A DNA stretch of 64,000 bases from Gluconobacter sp. Dm-62 (lineage in GTDB: Bacteria > Pseudomonadota > Alphaproteobacteria > Acetobacterales > Acetobacteraceae): the NCBI RefSeq assembly GCF_018256155.1, contig NZ_JAERLY010000001.1, positions 124,001-188,000 of the forward strand, in the 5' to 3' direction. Of this stretch, positions 7,569-17,327 are shown piece after piece (position 1 is the first letter of the stretch; each line of letters opens with the position of its first letter). The position numbers were made by a program, and so were the translations under genes. Under the pieces are notes generated by a model. The model was not told the origin of the DNA, made no database searches, and was given only the letters and a program-made list of their open reading frames with translations.

Positions 7569-9521
7569 TCAGTTGAGGTTCAGGTCGTCTTCTTCAAGGG
7601 AATCGGCATCCAGGGGCGCAAATTCCAGATCGGGAGGCTCGTCATCGGTCAGCGGAACTGTGATTTCGGGCGGCAGACCATATTCATCAAGGGAGTGATC
7701 CTGCACATCCCCGATTTTCGCACCGGGAAAGGCTTTCAGGATGGCCTGCACCAAGGGGTGCTGCTCCACCGAAGCCTGATTGATCGCCACGACTTCGGCG
7801 CCCTGCTCGTCCAGCGTCGGCTCGCCCGGAGCCGTGGACGCACTGACGCGCCACTGGCCGGGATAGACGCGGTCCAGCAGTTTCTGAAGCTGGCGTTCGA
7901 TGCGCGCCTGTGGTTCCTCGGCCCGGATCTGCACGTCGGGCGGTGAGAAGCGCACGAGATGAACGGCATTGCGCAGCAGGCCATGCAAAACGGGTTCGCG
8001 CTCACGCGCCACCATCGCCACCATTTCACGCCAGGTGCGCGGCGGCGGAAGCTCGGGTTCAGGCTCTGGTTCCGGAAGCGCTTCGGCATAGCCAATGCCG
8101 GGTTCGATGATCTCGCCCCCGTTGGCCACCAGCCGAACATGCGCGCGTGGCGCAGGACCACCTGAAGTCTCACTGACACTGCTGGACGCGATGCCGCTAA
8201 CCGACCCCGAAGCACTGGAAGACGCGCCGCCCCCCGTTGAGCCAGATGGACCCGCCGGAAGCGACAGATCCTGCCCCCCTTCGGTCAACTGGCGAATCAG
8301 ACGGTCCGGCGTGGGCAGCAGGCTGGCATGACACAGACGGATCAGCACCATTTCGGCGGCCTGACGGCGGTCCGGAGCGGTCTCGACTTCGTGCACACCT
8401 TTGAGCAGGATCTGCCAGGCGCGCCCCAGAACGGCATTGGACAGCCGATCGGCCAGAACGCCGCCACGCGTACGCTCGGCTTCCGGCAGATCCCGACCTT
8501 CCCGCAGAGACGGAATGGCCTTAAGACGCGAAATCAGGTGCAGCAGATCCAGCAGATCCGCCAGAAGCACACCAAGATCGGCCCCACGGGCATAGGCCTG
8601 ATCGGTCAGGTCCAGCGCCTCCGCAGGCTTGCCGGCCATCAGAGCGTCCAGCAGATCGAAAACCAGCCCACGATCCGCCAGACCGAGCATGTCAGCCACG
8701 GCATCGGCGTCGCTGGCGCCCTGGGCAATGGCCTGATCGAGCAGCGACAGCCCGTCACGCACGGAGCCATCGGCCGCGCGGGCGATGAGCGCAAGCGCGT
8801 CTTCGGAAAGGCTTGCCCCTTCCTTGACCGCAATATTGTGGAAATGCCCGGCCAGAAGGGACTGCGGAACGCGGCGCAGATCGAAACGCTGGCAGCGCGA
8901 CAGGACCGTAACCGGAACCTTGCGCAGCTCGGTCGTGGCGAAAATGAACGTGACCTGTGGCGGCGGCTCTTCCAGTGTCTTGAGCAGCGCGTTGAAGGCG
9001 TTGCGCGAGAGCATGTGGACTTCATCGATGATGAAGACCTTCATGCGCGCTTGCATGGGGCGAAAACGGGTGGCTTCGATGATTTCGCGCACATCGTCCA
9101 CGCCGGTACGGGAAGCGGCATCCATTTCCAGAACGTCGGGATGACGATCCGCGAGAATGGCGGTGCAGTTGGGGCAGACGCCACAAGGATCGGCGGTCGG
9201 GCCGCCATTGCCATCCGGGCCGACACAGTTCAGGGCGCGGGCAATGATGCGGGCCGTGGTCGTCTTGCCGACACCACGCACGCCGGTCAGCATGAAGGCA
9301 TGCGCCACACGCTTGAGTTCAAAGGCGCGGCGCAGGATGCGGACGAGCGAATCCTGACCGATCAGGTCATCGAAAGTCTGTGGACGGTATTTGCGGGCCA
9401 GAACGCGATAGGGCGTGGCCTCGGCAGCCGTTGGAGCTGGAGTTTCTGCTGCCGTAGCTTCCCCGAAAAATCCACCGCCACTTTCGGGCGGCAGGGGAAG
9501 ATCGTCGTTTTCATCAGTCAT
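7569..9521 (-). CDS. dnaX: DNA polymerase III subunit gamma/tau
   Basis: DnaX is the clamp-loader ATPase that places the beta clamp and couples the replicase to the helicase. The 650-residue product has Walker A G-V-R-G-V-G-K-T-T-T, a zinc module C-G-V-C-P-N-C, Walker B D-E-V-H-M-L-S, and the sensor region A-T-T-E-L-R-K-V-P. Domain III is followed by a Ser/Gly-rich linker (about residues 420-460) and a tau-specific C-terminus. I do not see a slippery A-run like that of E. coli, so production of a separate gamma form is not evident. The SRP RNA gene lies just upstream on the same strand. Confidence 0.97.
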   Translation of the reverse strand: MTDENDDLPLPPESGGGFFGEATAAETPAPTAAEATPYRVLARKYRPQTFDDLIGQDSLVRILRRAFELKRVAHAFMLTGVRGVGKTTTARIIARALNCVGPDGNGGPTADPCGVCPNCTAILADRHPDVLEMDAASRTGVDDVREIIEATRFRPMQARMKVFIIDEVHMLSRNAFNALLKTLEEPPPQVTFIFATTELRKVPVTVLSRCQRFDLRRVPQSLLAGHFHNIAVKEGASLSEDALALIARAADGSVRDGLSLLDQAIAQGASDADAVADMLGLADRGLVFDLLDALMAGKPAEALDLTDQAYARGADLGVLLADLLDLLHLISRLKAIPSLREGRDLPEAERTRGGVLADRLSNAVLGRAWQILLKGVHEVETAPDRRQAAEMVLIRLCHASLLPTPDRLIRQLTEGGQDLSLPAGPSGSTGGGASSSASGSVSGIASSSVSETSGGPAPRAHVRLVANGGEIIEPGIGYAEALPEPEPEPELPPPRTWREMVAMVAREREPVLHGLLRNAVHLVRFSPPDVQIRAEEPQARIERQLQKLLDRVYPGQWRVSASTAPGEPTLDEQGAEVVAINQASVEQHPLVQAILKAFPGAKIGDVQDHSLDEYGLPPEITVPLTDDEPPDLEFAPLDADSLEEDDLNLN

Positions 9522-9629
9522 GGAAATGTCTGACCCTCAGCACGGAGGATGCGACCGTGTAGTAACGGTCGGGACGCTGCGTTCAGTAAGCCGGCGCGTC
9601 CGGAAATCTTCCTGGTGATCTGTGTGAGG

Positions 9630-9727
9630 TAGGAGGCCGGACATTCAACCCGGATAAAACTCACTGCGGCTGCTTCCTTCCGGACCTGACCGGGTTGGCA
9701 AGGTATCCGTCCAAAGCCGACCTCCCG
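9630..9727 (-). ncRNA. ffs: Signal recognition particle 4.5S RNA
   Basis: The minus strand contains the almost invariant SRP core GGTCAGGTCCGGAAGGAAGC (about 9694-9675), the apical loop and Ffh-binding internal loops of SRP domain IV. The ends pair: GGAGGTCGG on the 5' side (9725-9717) with CCGGCCTCC on the 3' side (9640-9632). Inside, AACCCGG pairs with CCGGGTT. The size near 98 nt is normal for 4.5S RNA. It lies between ggt and dnaX; exact ends are estimated from the outer stem. Confidence 0.93.
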
Positions 9728-9735
9728 GCGCTCTC

Positions 9736-9763
9736 CTAACACGGAAAGAGGGGTGTCTGACAA
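9736..9763 (-). promoter_or_regulatory. Probable promoter of the SRP RNA
   Basis: On the minus strand TTGTCA (9763-9758) and TGTTAG (9741-9736) are separated by 16 bases. Transcription would start around 9729, matching the 5' end predicted from the RNA fold. Confidence 0.5.
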
Positions 9764-9799
9764 CCCCCAATCATCAGAGTGCGCCCTCATTATCCCGTC

Positions 9800-11599
9800 T
9801 TATTCTCCGACAGCCGCCCCGCCCATGTGCCGCGGATCAGCCGCCCCATAGATCAGACCGGTCTTTGCCGCAGACAGGCTCGGGTGGTCCGCAAGAATGC
9901 CTTCGGCCACACCCCACGGGCGATGCGGCGACAGGGCATAACCTTCGGCCTTGAGGGTCTGCATGGTCTCGTCCGACAGCGCACCGGGTTCCAGTTCGAC
10001 GGCCGAAGGCTCCCACTGCTCGTGGATTCGCGGCAGATCCACGGCCTGACGGATATCCAGCCCGTAATCGATCACACCAAGAATAACGGACAGCGTGATG
10101 GTCGGAATCCGCGAACCACCCGGACTACCGATCACCATGACTGTCTTGCCATCACGCGAGACGATGGACGGGGACATCGAGGACAGGGGCGTCTTGCCCG
10201 GCGCGATCGCATTCGCTTCGGAGCCTACAATGCCAAACATGTTGGGCGCGCCCGGCTTGGACGAAAAATCGTCCATCTCGTCATTCATCCAGATACCGGT
10301 ATGGCCACCCATCACGCCCGCACCGAACCAGCCATTGAGGGTATAGGTCGCGGAAACGGCCATGCCATCATGATCAAGAACGGAGAACTGCGTCGTCTCG
10401 TGCTTTTCCTGCGTGTCAGGTGCAGCCTGCGCCACGGGAGCGGGAAGCGGCTCCCCCGCCCTGAGCGTGCTGGACGACAGGGCGCGATCGGTCGGGATGC
10501 CCTGACGGATCTGATAGGCATAGGCCGGGTCGATCAGGTGCTCGACGGGATTGTGCACGAAATCCGGATCGCCCAGGTCACGGCGGTCCGAATAGGCGTG
10601 GCGCATAGCCTCGATTTCACGCTGCACGGAAGGCGCCGTGTGCAGGCCAAGCGCATGCATGTCATAGCCGGACAGGATGTTCAGGATTTCGCAAAGCGCA
10701 ACGCCGCCACCGCTCGGCGGGGGCGCGGTATCGATCGTATAGCCGCGATACGTGCAGCGGATCGGTTCGAGATGCCGGATATGATAGGACGTGAAATCGG
10801 CAGGCTGGAGCAGGCCGCCGCCTTCCGTGCTGGCGCGCACGATTTCCTTTGCGATCGGACCTTCATAGAAGGCTTTGGGACCATCCTTCACGACCAGCTC
10901 GAGGGAGTTGGCCAGATCCTTCTGCACCAGACGGTCACCGGCCTGAAGCGGCGTACCATCGGGGCGCAGATAGAATACACGGGCATACCGATCATTCTGG
11001 AAATAGCGAGTGGAAGTGTGCAACAGATCCGCATCGCCCTGATTCAGGATGAAACCGTCACGGGCCAATGCAATGGCAGGCGCCATGACCTTGGCGCGCG
11101 GCAGGCGGCCCCATTTCTGCAGGATAGAGTCCAGACCCGCGACCGTGCCGGGGATGGCAACAGCTTTCCAGCCCTCTGTGGACAGACCCGGAATGACCTT
11201 GCCCGAGGCGTCCTGATACATTGTTGCTGTTGCTGCGCCGGGTGCATGCTCGCGGAAATCAATGAAAACCGTCTGACCGGTCTTCAGACGCAAGGTCATG
11301 AACCCGCCACCGCCAATATTGCCCGCGGCGGGATAGACCACGGCCAGCGCATATCCAACGGCCACAGCCGCATCAACGGCGTTACCTCCCTGCGCGAGGA
11401 TTTTCGCACCTGCGTCCGAGGCGAGATGCTGCGCCGAGACCACCATACCGTGGCGACCCGAGGCTAGCATCCCTGCGCTCACATGATCCGGACCGAAAGC
11501 CAGCGGATCATGGGCGGAGCTAAGCGCTTGGGACGCCGCATTGGCAAATGTCGTGCCGCTGATCAGGGCTGTGGCGAGGAAAAGCGGGAACGCTCTCAT
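9800..11599 (-). CDS. ggt: Gamma-glutamyltransferase
   Basis: This periplasmic enzyme transfers or hydrolyses the gamma-glutamyl group of glutathione. The 599-residue precursor has a signal peptide (M-R-A-F-P-L-F-L-A-T-A-L ... A-N-A). The autoprocessing site is T-T-Q-F-S-V-L-D, whose Thr becomes the N-terminal nucleophile of the small subunit. G-N-A-V-D-A-A-V and G-S-P-G-G-S-R-I motifs are also present. The gene starts inside the end of map with a 4-base ATGA overlap. Confidence 0.95.
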   Translation of the reverse strand: MRAFPLFLATALISGTTFANAASQALSSAHDPLAFGPDHVSAGMLASGRHGMVVSAQHLASDAGAKILAQGGNAVDAAVAVGYALAVVYPAAGNIGGGGFMTLRLKTGQTVFIDFREHAPGAATATMYQDASGKVIPGLSTEGWKAVAIPGTVAGLDSILQKWGRLPRAKVMAPAIALARDGFILNQGDADLLHTSTRYFQNDRYARVFYLRPDGTPLQAGDRLVQKDLANSLELVVKDGPKAFYEGPIAKEIVRASTEGGGLLQPADFTSYHIRHLEPIRCTYRGYTIDTAPPPSGGGVALCEILNILSGYDMHALGLHTAPSVQREIEAMRHAYSDRRDLGDPDFVHNPVEHLIDPAYAYQIRQGIPTDRALSSSTLRAGEPLPAPVAQAAPDTQEKHETTQFSVLDHDGMAVSATYTLNGWFGAGVMGGHTGIWMNDEMDDFSSKPGAPNMFGIVGSEANAIAPGKTPLSSMSPSIVSRDGKTVMVIGSPGGSRIPTITLSVILGVIDYGLDIRQAVDLPRIHEQWEPSAVELEPGALSDETMQTLKAEGYALSPHRPWGVAEGILADHPSLSAAKTGLIYGAADPRHMGGAAVGE

Positions 11600-12396
11600 G
11601 CAGTCTCTCCGTAGGGCGGCTTGGTATAGCCTTTGGGGGACAGGGTAAAAATTTCGCAGCCATCGGCCGTCACGCCGACCTGATGCTCAAACTGGGCCGA
11701 CAGGGTGCGGTCGCGGGTGACGGCTGTCCAGCCGTCATCGAGGATCTTCACGTCCGGACGGCCAATATTCAGCATGGGCTCGATCGTGAAGACCATACCT
11801 TCAACGAGCTTCACGCCCTCCCCCGGCCTGCCGTAATGCAGAACGTTCGGCTCGGCATGAAAGTCCCGACCGATGCCATGTCCGCAGAAATCCTGCACGA
11901 TGGAGAAACGGTTGGCTTCCGCATATTCCTGAATGGCATGACCGATATCGCCAAGCGTGTTGCCAGGACGGACCTGCGCAATGCCCAGCATCAGAGCATC
12001 GTAAGTTACATCAACCAGCTTTTCGGCCTTTTTGGGAACCTTGCCCACGGCATACATGCGCGAGCTATCACCGTACCAGCCGCCCAGAATAGAAGTTACG
12101 TCGATATTGACGATGTCACCGTTGGACAGCTTCTTGGAGCCCGGAATGCCGTGGCACACGACATGATTGATCGAGATGCAGCAGGATTTCGGGTAGCCAC
12201 GATAGTTCAGCGGGGCTGGCGTGGCGCCATGAGCGATCGTAAAATCATGGATAAGCTGATTAAGCTCTTCCGTGGTGACACCGGGCTGCACATGGGGGGT
12301 GATCATGTCCAGCGCTTCCGCCGTCAGACGACCGACGCGATGCAGATGTTTGAAATCGTCCTGATCGTAGAGAACGATACCCCGTGCCTTGTCCAT
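11596..12396 (-). CDS. map: Type I methionine aminopeptidase
   Basis: It removes the N-terminal Met from nascent proteins with two metal ions. The 266-residue protein has the expected ligands in N-I-D-V-T and G-D-S-S-R-M, the catalytic G-H-G-I-G-R-D-F-H, the F-T-I-E-P-M glutamate and a C-terminal Q-F-E-H-Q. No N-terminal zinc-finger extension is present, so it is the short bacterial type. It is translationally coupled to ggt by a 4-base overlap. Confidence 0.96.
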   Translation of the reverse strand: MDKARGIVLYDQDDFKHLHRVGRLTAEALDMITPHVQPGVTTEELNQLIHDFTIAHGATPAPLNYRGYPKSCCISINHVVCHGIPGSKKLSNGDIVNIDVTSILGGWYGDSSRMYAVGKVPKKAEKLVDVTYDALMLGIAQVRPGNTLGDIGHAIQEYAEANRFSIVQDFCGHGIGRDFHAEPNVLHYGRPGEGVKLVEGMVFTIEPMLNIGRPDVKILDDGWTAVTRDRTLSAQFEHQVGVTADGCEIFTLSPKGYTKPPYGETA

Positions 12397-12487
12397 ATCT
12401 GCTGCCCGATCCTTTAATCTTCAAAAAGTCCGAACAAAATGCGTCTGTCCGGGCTGGATCGCAAGGCGGCAGGTCAGATTTTCAGAA

Positions 12488-13534
12488 TCAGCTGTGCCGG
12501 GAACGCTTTTTGTGAGCCACGACATGCCGCACGCTGACCATACGCACGGACGCGCCATGGTGGGGAATCCGGCCATAACGGCGCGGGGACGTCGGCGCAT
12601 CGGCAACTTCCATGGGGCGCGATGACGCCAGCAGGAAACCATGATTGAAACGCCCACGACGACGGGCCGACGCCATCAGGACACCGGAGGGTGCAGCCGG
12701 ATGGAGCAGCGGCTGAGGTGCTACGCCCTCATCCGCAAATCCCTTGTCGAGCAGTGCCACCATTTCCATGGAACGGCGCGCATTGCTTGAGGAGCCCATG
12801 ACCACGCCGATCAGGCGTACATTCCCGCGCTGAGCGGAAGTGATGAGGTTGTGGCCTGCCAGATCGGTATAGCCGGTCTTGAGACCATCCGCGCCCGCAT
12901 AGATCTTCAGCATCGGATCATGATTCGGGACCACACGGCGATGGAAGTAGAACGAAGGCACATTGAAATAGTGATAATACTGCGGAAAATCCGCGATCAG
13001 ATGCTGTGACAGCAGAGCCAGATCGTGAGCCGTCGTCACCTGATCGGGATCTGGCAGGCCGGAAGCATTGCGGAAGGTCGTGTTCGTCATGCCCAGAGCA
13101 CGGGCCTGCTGGGTCATGAGCTGGGCAAAGCGTACTTCATCCCCGCCGCCGAGAAACTCACCAAGGGCACAGGCGGCGTCATTGGCAGATTTGGTGACGA
13201 GTCCCAAAACGCCCTGCTCCACCGTCAGCTTCGTTCCCGGAACGAGGCCAAGCTTGGACGGAGCCTGAATGGAGGCATGGATGGAGACCGGAACCTGCTC
13301 GTCCAGCGTGATCTGATGCGCCTCAAGCGCACGGAACGTCAGATAGAGCGTCATGAGCTTGGTCAGGGATGCCGGATAGCGCTGTAATTCGGCATCCGTC
13401 GCCGAAAGGACAGCGCCCGTGCGGGCATCCATCACAAAACTCGAGACATGTCCGGCATATTGGGCTTTCGCCGATCCCAGACCCATGGCTGTCATGGCGC
13501 ACAACAGAAAAGCTTTCTGGAACGGGAAACGCAT
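12488..13534 (-). CDS. D-alanyl-D-alanine carboxypeptidase (penicillin-binding protein)
   Basis: The enzyme trims pentapeptide side chains of peptidoglycan. From the ATG at 13534 the product (348 residues) has a signal peptide ending A-K-A near residue 24, then the active-site S-L-T-K (Ser56), S-A-N (Ser116) and later L-K-T-G-Y-T. These are the three motifs of S11 carboxypeptidases. A start nine codons upstream at 13561 is possible but would lengthen the signal n-region. The C-terminus is basic (A-H-K-K-R-S-R-H-S), unlike the amphipathic anchor of DacA. It is divergent from clpS. Confidence 0.92.
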   Translation of the reverse strand: MRFPFQKAFLLCAMTAMGLGSAKAQYAGHVSSFVMDARTGAVLSATDAELQRYPASLTKLMTLYLTFRALEAHQITLDEQVPVSIHASIQAPSKLGLVPGTKLTVEQGVLGLVTKSANDAACALGEFLGGGDEVRFAQLMTQQARALGMTNTTFRNASGLPDPDQVTTAHDLALLSQHLIADFPQYYHYFNVPSFYFHRRVVPNHDPMLKIYAGADGLKTGYTDLAGHNLITSAQRGNVRLIGVVMGSSSNARRSMEMVALLDKGFADEGVAPQPLLHPAAPSGVLMASARRRGRFNHGFLLASSRPMEVADAPTSPRRYGRIPHHGASVRMVSVRHVVAHKKRSRHS

Positions 13535-13778
13535 TTGTCTGACAGCCTCTGAACGGAACATCGTCGCGGGAAGGATTTTCGGGCTCTGGAGCCACCTGCA
13601 TTACAGATACTCTAGGCGCATTGAAAACTTCCCGTCCACCAGCTTTGAAGGACTCACCTTAATTTTTCGTAAGCAAACACCAAACGCGGCAACATCGTGG
13701 CAAATGGCGCATAAAAACCTCATTTCAGAGGCTCACAGCCCTTCTCAAGATCGAAATTCGCACCATATCATACCCGTC

Positions 13779-14210
13779 ATGTCTTCTTACGATCTTCCCC
13801 CCTACCGAAACGGCCTTTCCGCTGTCGCTTCCATGCGACTTGCCTCTCGTATGGGGCCGGAGTCTCCCGACTCCATTCCGCCTCATGGGCCTGACCGGGG
13901 AGACGGGGATCAGGATCTTGAAATCAGTGTGGTTGTGCGACCCCGGACCCGGACGCGCAAACCCTCCATGTACAAGGTTCTGATGCTCAATGACGACTAC
14001 ACGCCCATGGAGTTCGTGGTGCATGTTCTGGAGCGTTTCTTTGCCAAAACCCGGGATGAAGCGACGTCCATTATGCTTCAGGTTCACCAGCGCGGCGTCG
14101 GCATCTGCGGCGTGTTCACGTATGAAGTGGCCGAAAGCAAGGTGACACAGGTGATGGATCTGGCGCGCCAGAACCAGCACCCCCTTCAGTGCACGATCGA
14201 GAAAGACTGA
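13779..14210 (+). CDS. clpS: ATP-dependent Clp protease adaptor ClpS
   Basis: ClpS delivers N-degron substrates to ClpAP. The core shows [14 protein letters not shown], the signature of the N-end residue pocket, and [10 protein letters not shown]. From the ATG at 13779 the protein has 143 residues, with a 50-residue disordered N-terminal tail ahead of the core, somewhat longer than usual. Longer upstream frames overlap the carboxypeptidase on the other strand and are not used. clpA follows on the same strand after 129 bases. Confidence 0.94.
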   Translation: MSSYDLPPYRNGLSAVASMRLASRMGPESPDSIPPHGPDRGDGDQDLEISVVVRPRTRTRKPSMYKVLMLNDDYTPMEFVVHVLERFFAKTRDEATSIMLQVHQRGVGICGVFTYEVAESKVTQVMDLARQNQHPLQCTIEKD

Positions 14211-14339
14211 CCCGTCTGACAGGCAGAAAAGCCCGGGCGCAGGATAATTTCTTGTTTCCCTCTGCGTTTCTGACTGGCGTTACACGTTACTCCGCGACAA
14301 GATACCTTTCCTACGAGAGGTCGAGAGGAGCGCCATCAC

Positions 14340-16655
14340 ATGCTGTCCCGTACGCTCGAACAGACGCTCCACCGCGCCCTGACATTCGCAGGTGACCGGC
14401 GTCACGAATATGCAACCCTCGAACATCTTCTGCTCGCGCTGACAGAAGACGACGATGCACTGACGGTCTTCCGGGCCTGTGGCATCGATCTCGACAAGCT
14501 GCGTTCCGACCTGACGGATTTCCTGGACAAGGATCTAGCGGGCCTCGCTGCAGAACGCCCGACGGAGCCCAAGCCGACCGCGGCTTTTCAGCGCGTGATC
14601 CAGCGCGCGGCGATTCACGTCCAGAGCACGGGTCGCGACGAAGTTACGGGCGCGAACGTGCTTGTGGCCCTGTTTGCCGAGCGCGAGAGCCACGCCGTCT
14701 ATTTCCTGCAGCTGCAGGACATGACGCGACTCGATGCGGTCAATTTCATCTCGCACGGCATCGCCAAGGCTCCCGACCGTGGGACCGGGCGCCGTCCGGC
14801 TGCGGCGTCCAAGGACACGTCCGAGCGTGAGGAGCGCAAGGAAGCGGCCAAGGAGGGCGCGCTCGCGACCTATTGCGTCGATCTGAACGAGCGTGCGCGT
14901 GAAGGGCGGATCGATCCGCTCATCGGCCGCGATCAGGAAATCGAGCGCACCATCCAGATCCTGTGCCGCCGCACCAAGAACAACCCGCTTTATGTGGGCG
15001 ATCCGGGCGTAGGCAAGACGGCGATTGCCGAAGGTCTGGCCAAACGGATCGTGGAAGGCGACGTGCCGGAAGTTCTGCTGAACGGCACGATCTACTCGCT
15101 CGACATGGGCTCGCTTCTGGCCGGCACGCGGTATCGCGGCGATTTCGAAGAGCGGCTGAAGGCCGTCGTAACGGAAATGGACCAGACCCCTGGCGCCATC
15201 CTGTTCATCGACGAGATCCATACCGTGATTGGCGCAGGTGCGACGTCTGGCGGGGCGATGGATGCGTCCAACCTGCTCAAGCCTGCTCTGGCTGCTGGTA
15301 CGCTGCGCTGCATCGGATCCACGACCTACAAGGAGTTCCGCCAGCATTTCGAGAAGGATCGGGCACTCGTCCGCCGGTTCCAGAAGATCGACGTGCCGGA
15401 GCCTTCGATCGAAGATGCCATCAAGATCCTGCGCGGCCTGAAAGGCAGCTACGAGAAGCATCACAAGGTCCGTTACACCGACGAAGCCCTGCGGGGCGCT
15501 GTCGAACTGGCGGCCAAGTATGTTCATGACCGCAAGCTGCCAGACAAAGCGATCGACGTGATCGACGAAGTCGGTGCAGCACGGATGCTCGTGCCCGAGA
15601 ACAAGCGCCGCAAGACGGTGACGCTGAAGGACGTGGAAGAGGCCATCGCCAAGATTGCCCGCATCCCGCCCAAGAGCGTCTCGGCCGATGACCGCGAGAC
15701 CCTGCGCCATCTGGAGCGGGATCTGCGGAACATGGTCTTCGGACAGGACAAGGCGATCGACGCGCTGGCTGCGGCCATCAAGCTGTCCCGCGCCGGACTG
15801 CGCGACGCGGAAAAGCCGATCGGCAACTATCTGTTCTCCGGCCCCACAGGTGTCGGCAAGACGGAAGTCGCCAAGCAGCTTTCGAACTCGCTCGGGATCG
15901 AGCTGATCCGCTTCGACATGTCCGAATACATGGAGCGTCATTCGATCTCCCGTCTGATCGGTGCGCCTCCGGGTTATGTCGGGTTCGATCAGGGCGGCCT
16001 GCTGACGGATGCTATCGACCAGCATCCGCATGCGGTCCTGCTGCTGGACGAAATCGAGAAGGCCCATCCGGACCTGTTCAATGTCCTGCTTCAGGTCATG
16101 GATCATGGTCGCCTGACGGATCACAACGGCAAGGTCGTTGATTTCCGCAACGTGATCCTGATCATGACCACGAATGCCGGAGCTGCGGACCTGTCCAAGG
16201 AAACGATCGGGTTCGGTCGTACCGTGCGCAGCGGTGAGGATGAGGAGGCTATCAAGCGCCTGTTCACGCCGGAATTCCGCAACCGTCTGGATGCGATCAT
16301 TCCGTTCGCCAACCTGACGCCGGAAACCGTGGGCCGTGTGGTCGAGAAGTTCGTGCTTCAGCTTGAGGCTCAGCTTGCCGACCGCCATGTCACGATCGAG
16401 ATCTCCTCGAGTGCCAAGGAATGGCTGGCCGAGCGTGGATATGACCGCCTGTATGGTGCGCGTCCTCTGGGGCGTGTCATTCAGGAGCACATCAAGAAGC
16501 CACTGGCGGAAGAGCTGCTCTTCGGGCGGCTGGCGCAGGGTGGTGCCGTGCGGATCGGTATGAAGAATGGCGCACTCGACTTCGATATCATCGAAGGCAA
16601 GGACAACGCCAAGGGCGAGGACGGCGCTTCGAAGAAAGACGAAGCGACCAGCTGA
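14340..16655 (+). CDS. clpA: ATP-dependent Clp protease ATP-binding subunit ClpA
   Basis: ClpA is the AAA+ unfoldase of the ClpAP protease and partner of ClpS. The 771-residue protein has a Clp-N repeat domain (about residues 1-140), AAA module 1 with G-D-P-G-V-G-K-T and D-E-I-H-T-V-I, and AAA module 2 with G-P-T-G-V-G-K-T and L-L-D-E-I-E-K-A. The pore loop G-Y-V-G-F is visible. It lacks the long middle coiled coil of ClpB, so it is ClpA. A good AGAGGAG ribosome site lies 10 bases upstream. The gene ends at a strong terminator. Confidence 0.97.
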   Translation: MLSRTLEQTLHRALTFAGDRRHEYATLEHLLLALTEDDDALTVFRACGIDLDKLRSDLTDFLDKDLAGLAAERPTEPKPTAAFQRVIQRAAIHVQSTGRDEVTGANVLVALFAERESHAVYFLQLQDMTRLDAVNFISHGIAKAPDRGTGRRPAAASKDTSEREERKEAAKEGALATYCVDLNERAREGRIDPLIGRDQEIERTIQILCRRTKNNPLYVGDPGVGKTAIAEGLAKRIVEGDVPEVLLNGTIYSLDMGSLLAGTRYRGDFEERLKAVVTEMDQTPGAILFIDEIHTVIGAGATSGGAMDASNLLKPALAAGTLRCIGSTTYKEFRQHFEKDRALVRRFQKIDVPEPSIEDAIKILRGLKGSYEKHHKVRYTDEALRGAVELAAKYVHDRKLPDKAIDVIDEVGAARMLVPENKRRKTVTLKDVEEAIAKIARIPPKSVSADDRETLRHLERDLRNMVFGQDKAIDALAAAIKLSRAGLRDAEKPIGNYLFSGPTGVGKTEVAKQLSNSLGIELIRFDMSEYMERHSISRLIGAPPGYVGFDQGGLLTDAIDQHPHAVLLLDEIEKAHPDLFNVLLQVMDHGRLTDHNGKVVDFRNVILIMTTNAGAADLSKETIGFGRTVRSGEDEEAIKRLFTPEFRNRLDAIIPFANLTPETVGRVVEKFVLQLEAQLADRHVTIEISSSAKEWLAERGYDRLYGARPLGRVIQEHIKKPLAEELLFGRLAQGGAVRIGMKNGALDFDIIEGKDNAKGEDGASKKDEATS

Positions 16656-16672
16656 AGCCCGGCTTCAAAAGG

Positions 16673-16710
16673 AAAGGCCCGGAGAGACAGCGTCTCTGCG
16701 GGCCTTTTTT
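16673..16710 (+). terminator. Rho-independent terminator of clpA
   Basis: A stem AAAGGCCCG ... CGGGCCTTT continues into an inner AGAGAC/GTCTCT stem with a 3-base loop, followed by six T. It lies directly after clpA and faces the convergent DUF3465-like gene. Confidence 0.92.
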
Positions 16711-16711
16711 A

Positions 16712-17206
16712 TTACTGGTATCGGGTGCCGTTCACGACGACATAGCCGGACCAGCGCCATTTGCGGCTCGTGCCGTGATGGGTCCAGTCCACGCCCTGAC
16801 GGCGCAGGCTGTCGTAATAGTACCGGCCCTGCACCTCGACCTGATCGCCCTTGTTGACCCAAGGCCATTGCGGGGCATTCATTTCATCCAGATCGGAGAC
16901 GATCCGGATGGAGACACCCTGCCCGACCGAAACGTAGAAATAGCCGTGCCAGCCGCTGCGGGTCCGCTTGGCTCTGGGCGATATGGCCAGGACCTGTCCG
17001 CACAGATGCTCGGGGAGGTCGATGCGGGTGGGGCCGCTCTGTTCCAGCCCCTGCTGGTCCGCAAGAAACCGGGCATTATCGCAGGTCGCTGGCATGTCAT
17101 GCGTGCTTGAGCTCGAGACGTTCTGGCCAAACAGGCCCTGGGCAGACGCAGCCAGCGGAACGCACAGAAGCGCCACAGCGAGCGTGGAAAGCAGACGGGA
17201 TGTCAT
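16712..17206 (-). CDS. Exported DUF3465-like protein
   Basis: From the ATG at 17206 the product has 164 residues with a signal peptide ending near A-S-A-Q. The C-terminal half contains W-H-G-Y-F-Y-V, K-G-D-Q-V-E-V-Q-G-R-Y-Y-Y and D-W-T-H-H-G-T, followed by G-Y-V-V-V-N-G-T-R-Y-Q at the very end. The W-T-H-H and N-G-x-x-Y-Q elements are what I recognise from the DUF3465 family, a small OB-like domain of unknown role. Two Cys (in A-T-C-D and E-H-L-C) could form a disulfide. The bactofilin gene upstream is separated by a terminator, so this gene probably has its own promoter. Confidence 0.62.
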   Translation of the reverse strand: MTSRLLSTLAVALLCVPLAASAQGLFGQNVSSSSTHDMPATCDNARFLADQQGLEQSGPTRIDLPEHLCGQVLAISPRAKRTRSGWHGYFYVSVGQGVSIRIVSDLDEMNAPQWPWVNKGDQVEVQGRYYYDSLRRQGVDWTHHGTSRKWRWSGYVVVNGTRYQ

Positions 17207-17272
17207 AATAGGGAGTTCTCCTGTCGGGGCGGTCCTGTGTGATGCTCTGCCGCCTTTACCAATGAACCAGAC

Positions 17273-17305
17273 ACAAAAAAGCCCGCCCCAGATGGGAACG
17301 GGCCT
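17273..17305 (-). terminator. Rho-independent terminator of the bactofilin gene
   Basis: Minus strand GCCCGTTCC pairs with GGGGCGGGC (two T-G wobbles, 5-base loop), followed by six T. It separates the bactofilin gene from the DUF3465-like gene. Confidence 0.88.
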
Positions 17306-17327
17306 TTCTGCTGGTCCGGAAGACGGA

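Noticed and set aside
9740-9790. GGGGT/ACCCC hairpin after ggt as a terminator
   Set aside because: Short imperfect stem with a weak T-tract, and it overlaps the better-supported SRP RNA promoter.
9779-11467. 562-residue open frame on the plus strand
   Set aside because: Antisense to ggt; low-quality composition and no ribosome site.
14535-16490. 651-residue open frame on the minus strand
   Set aside because: Antisense to clpA, which has full AAA+ motifs.
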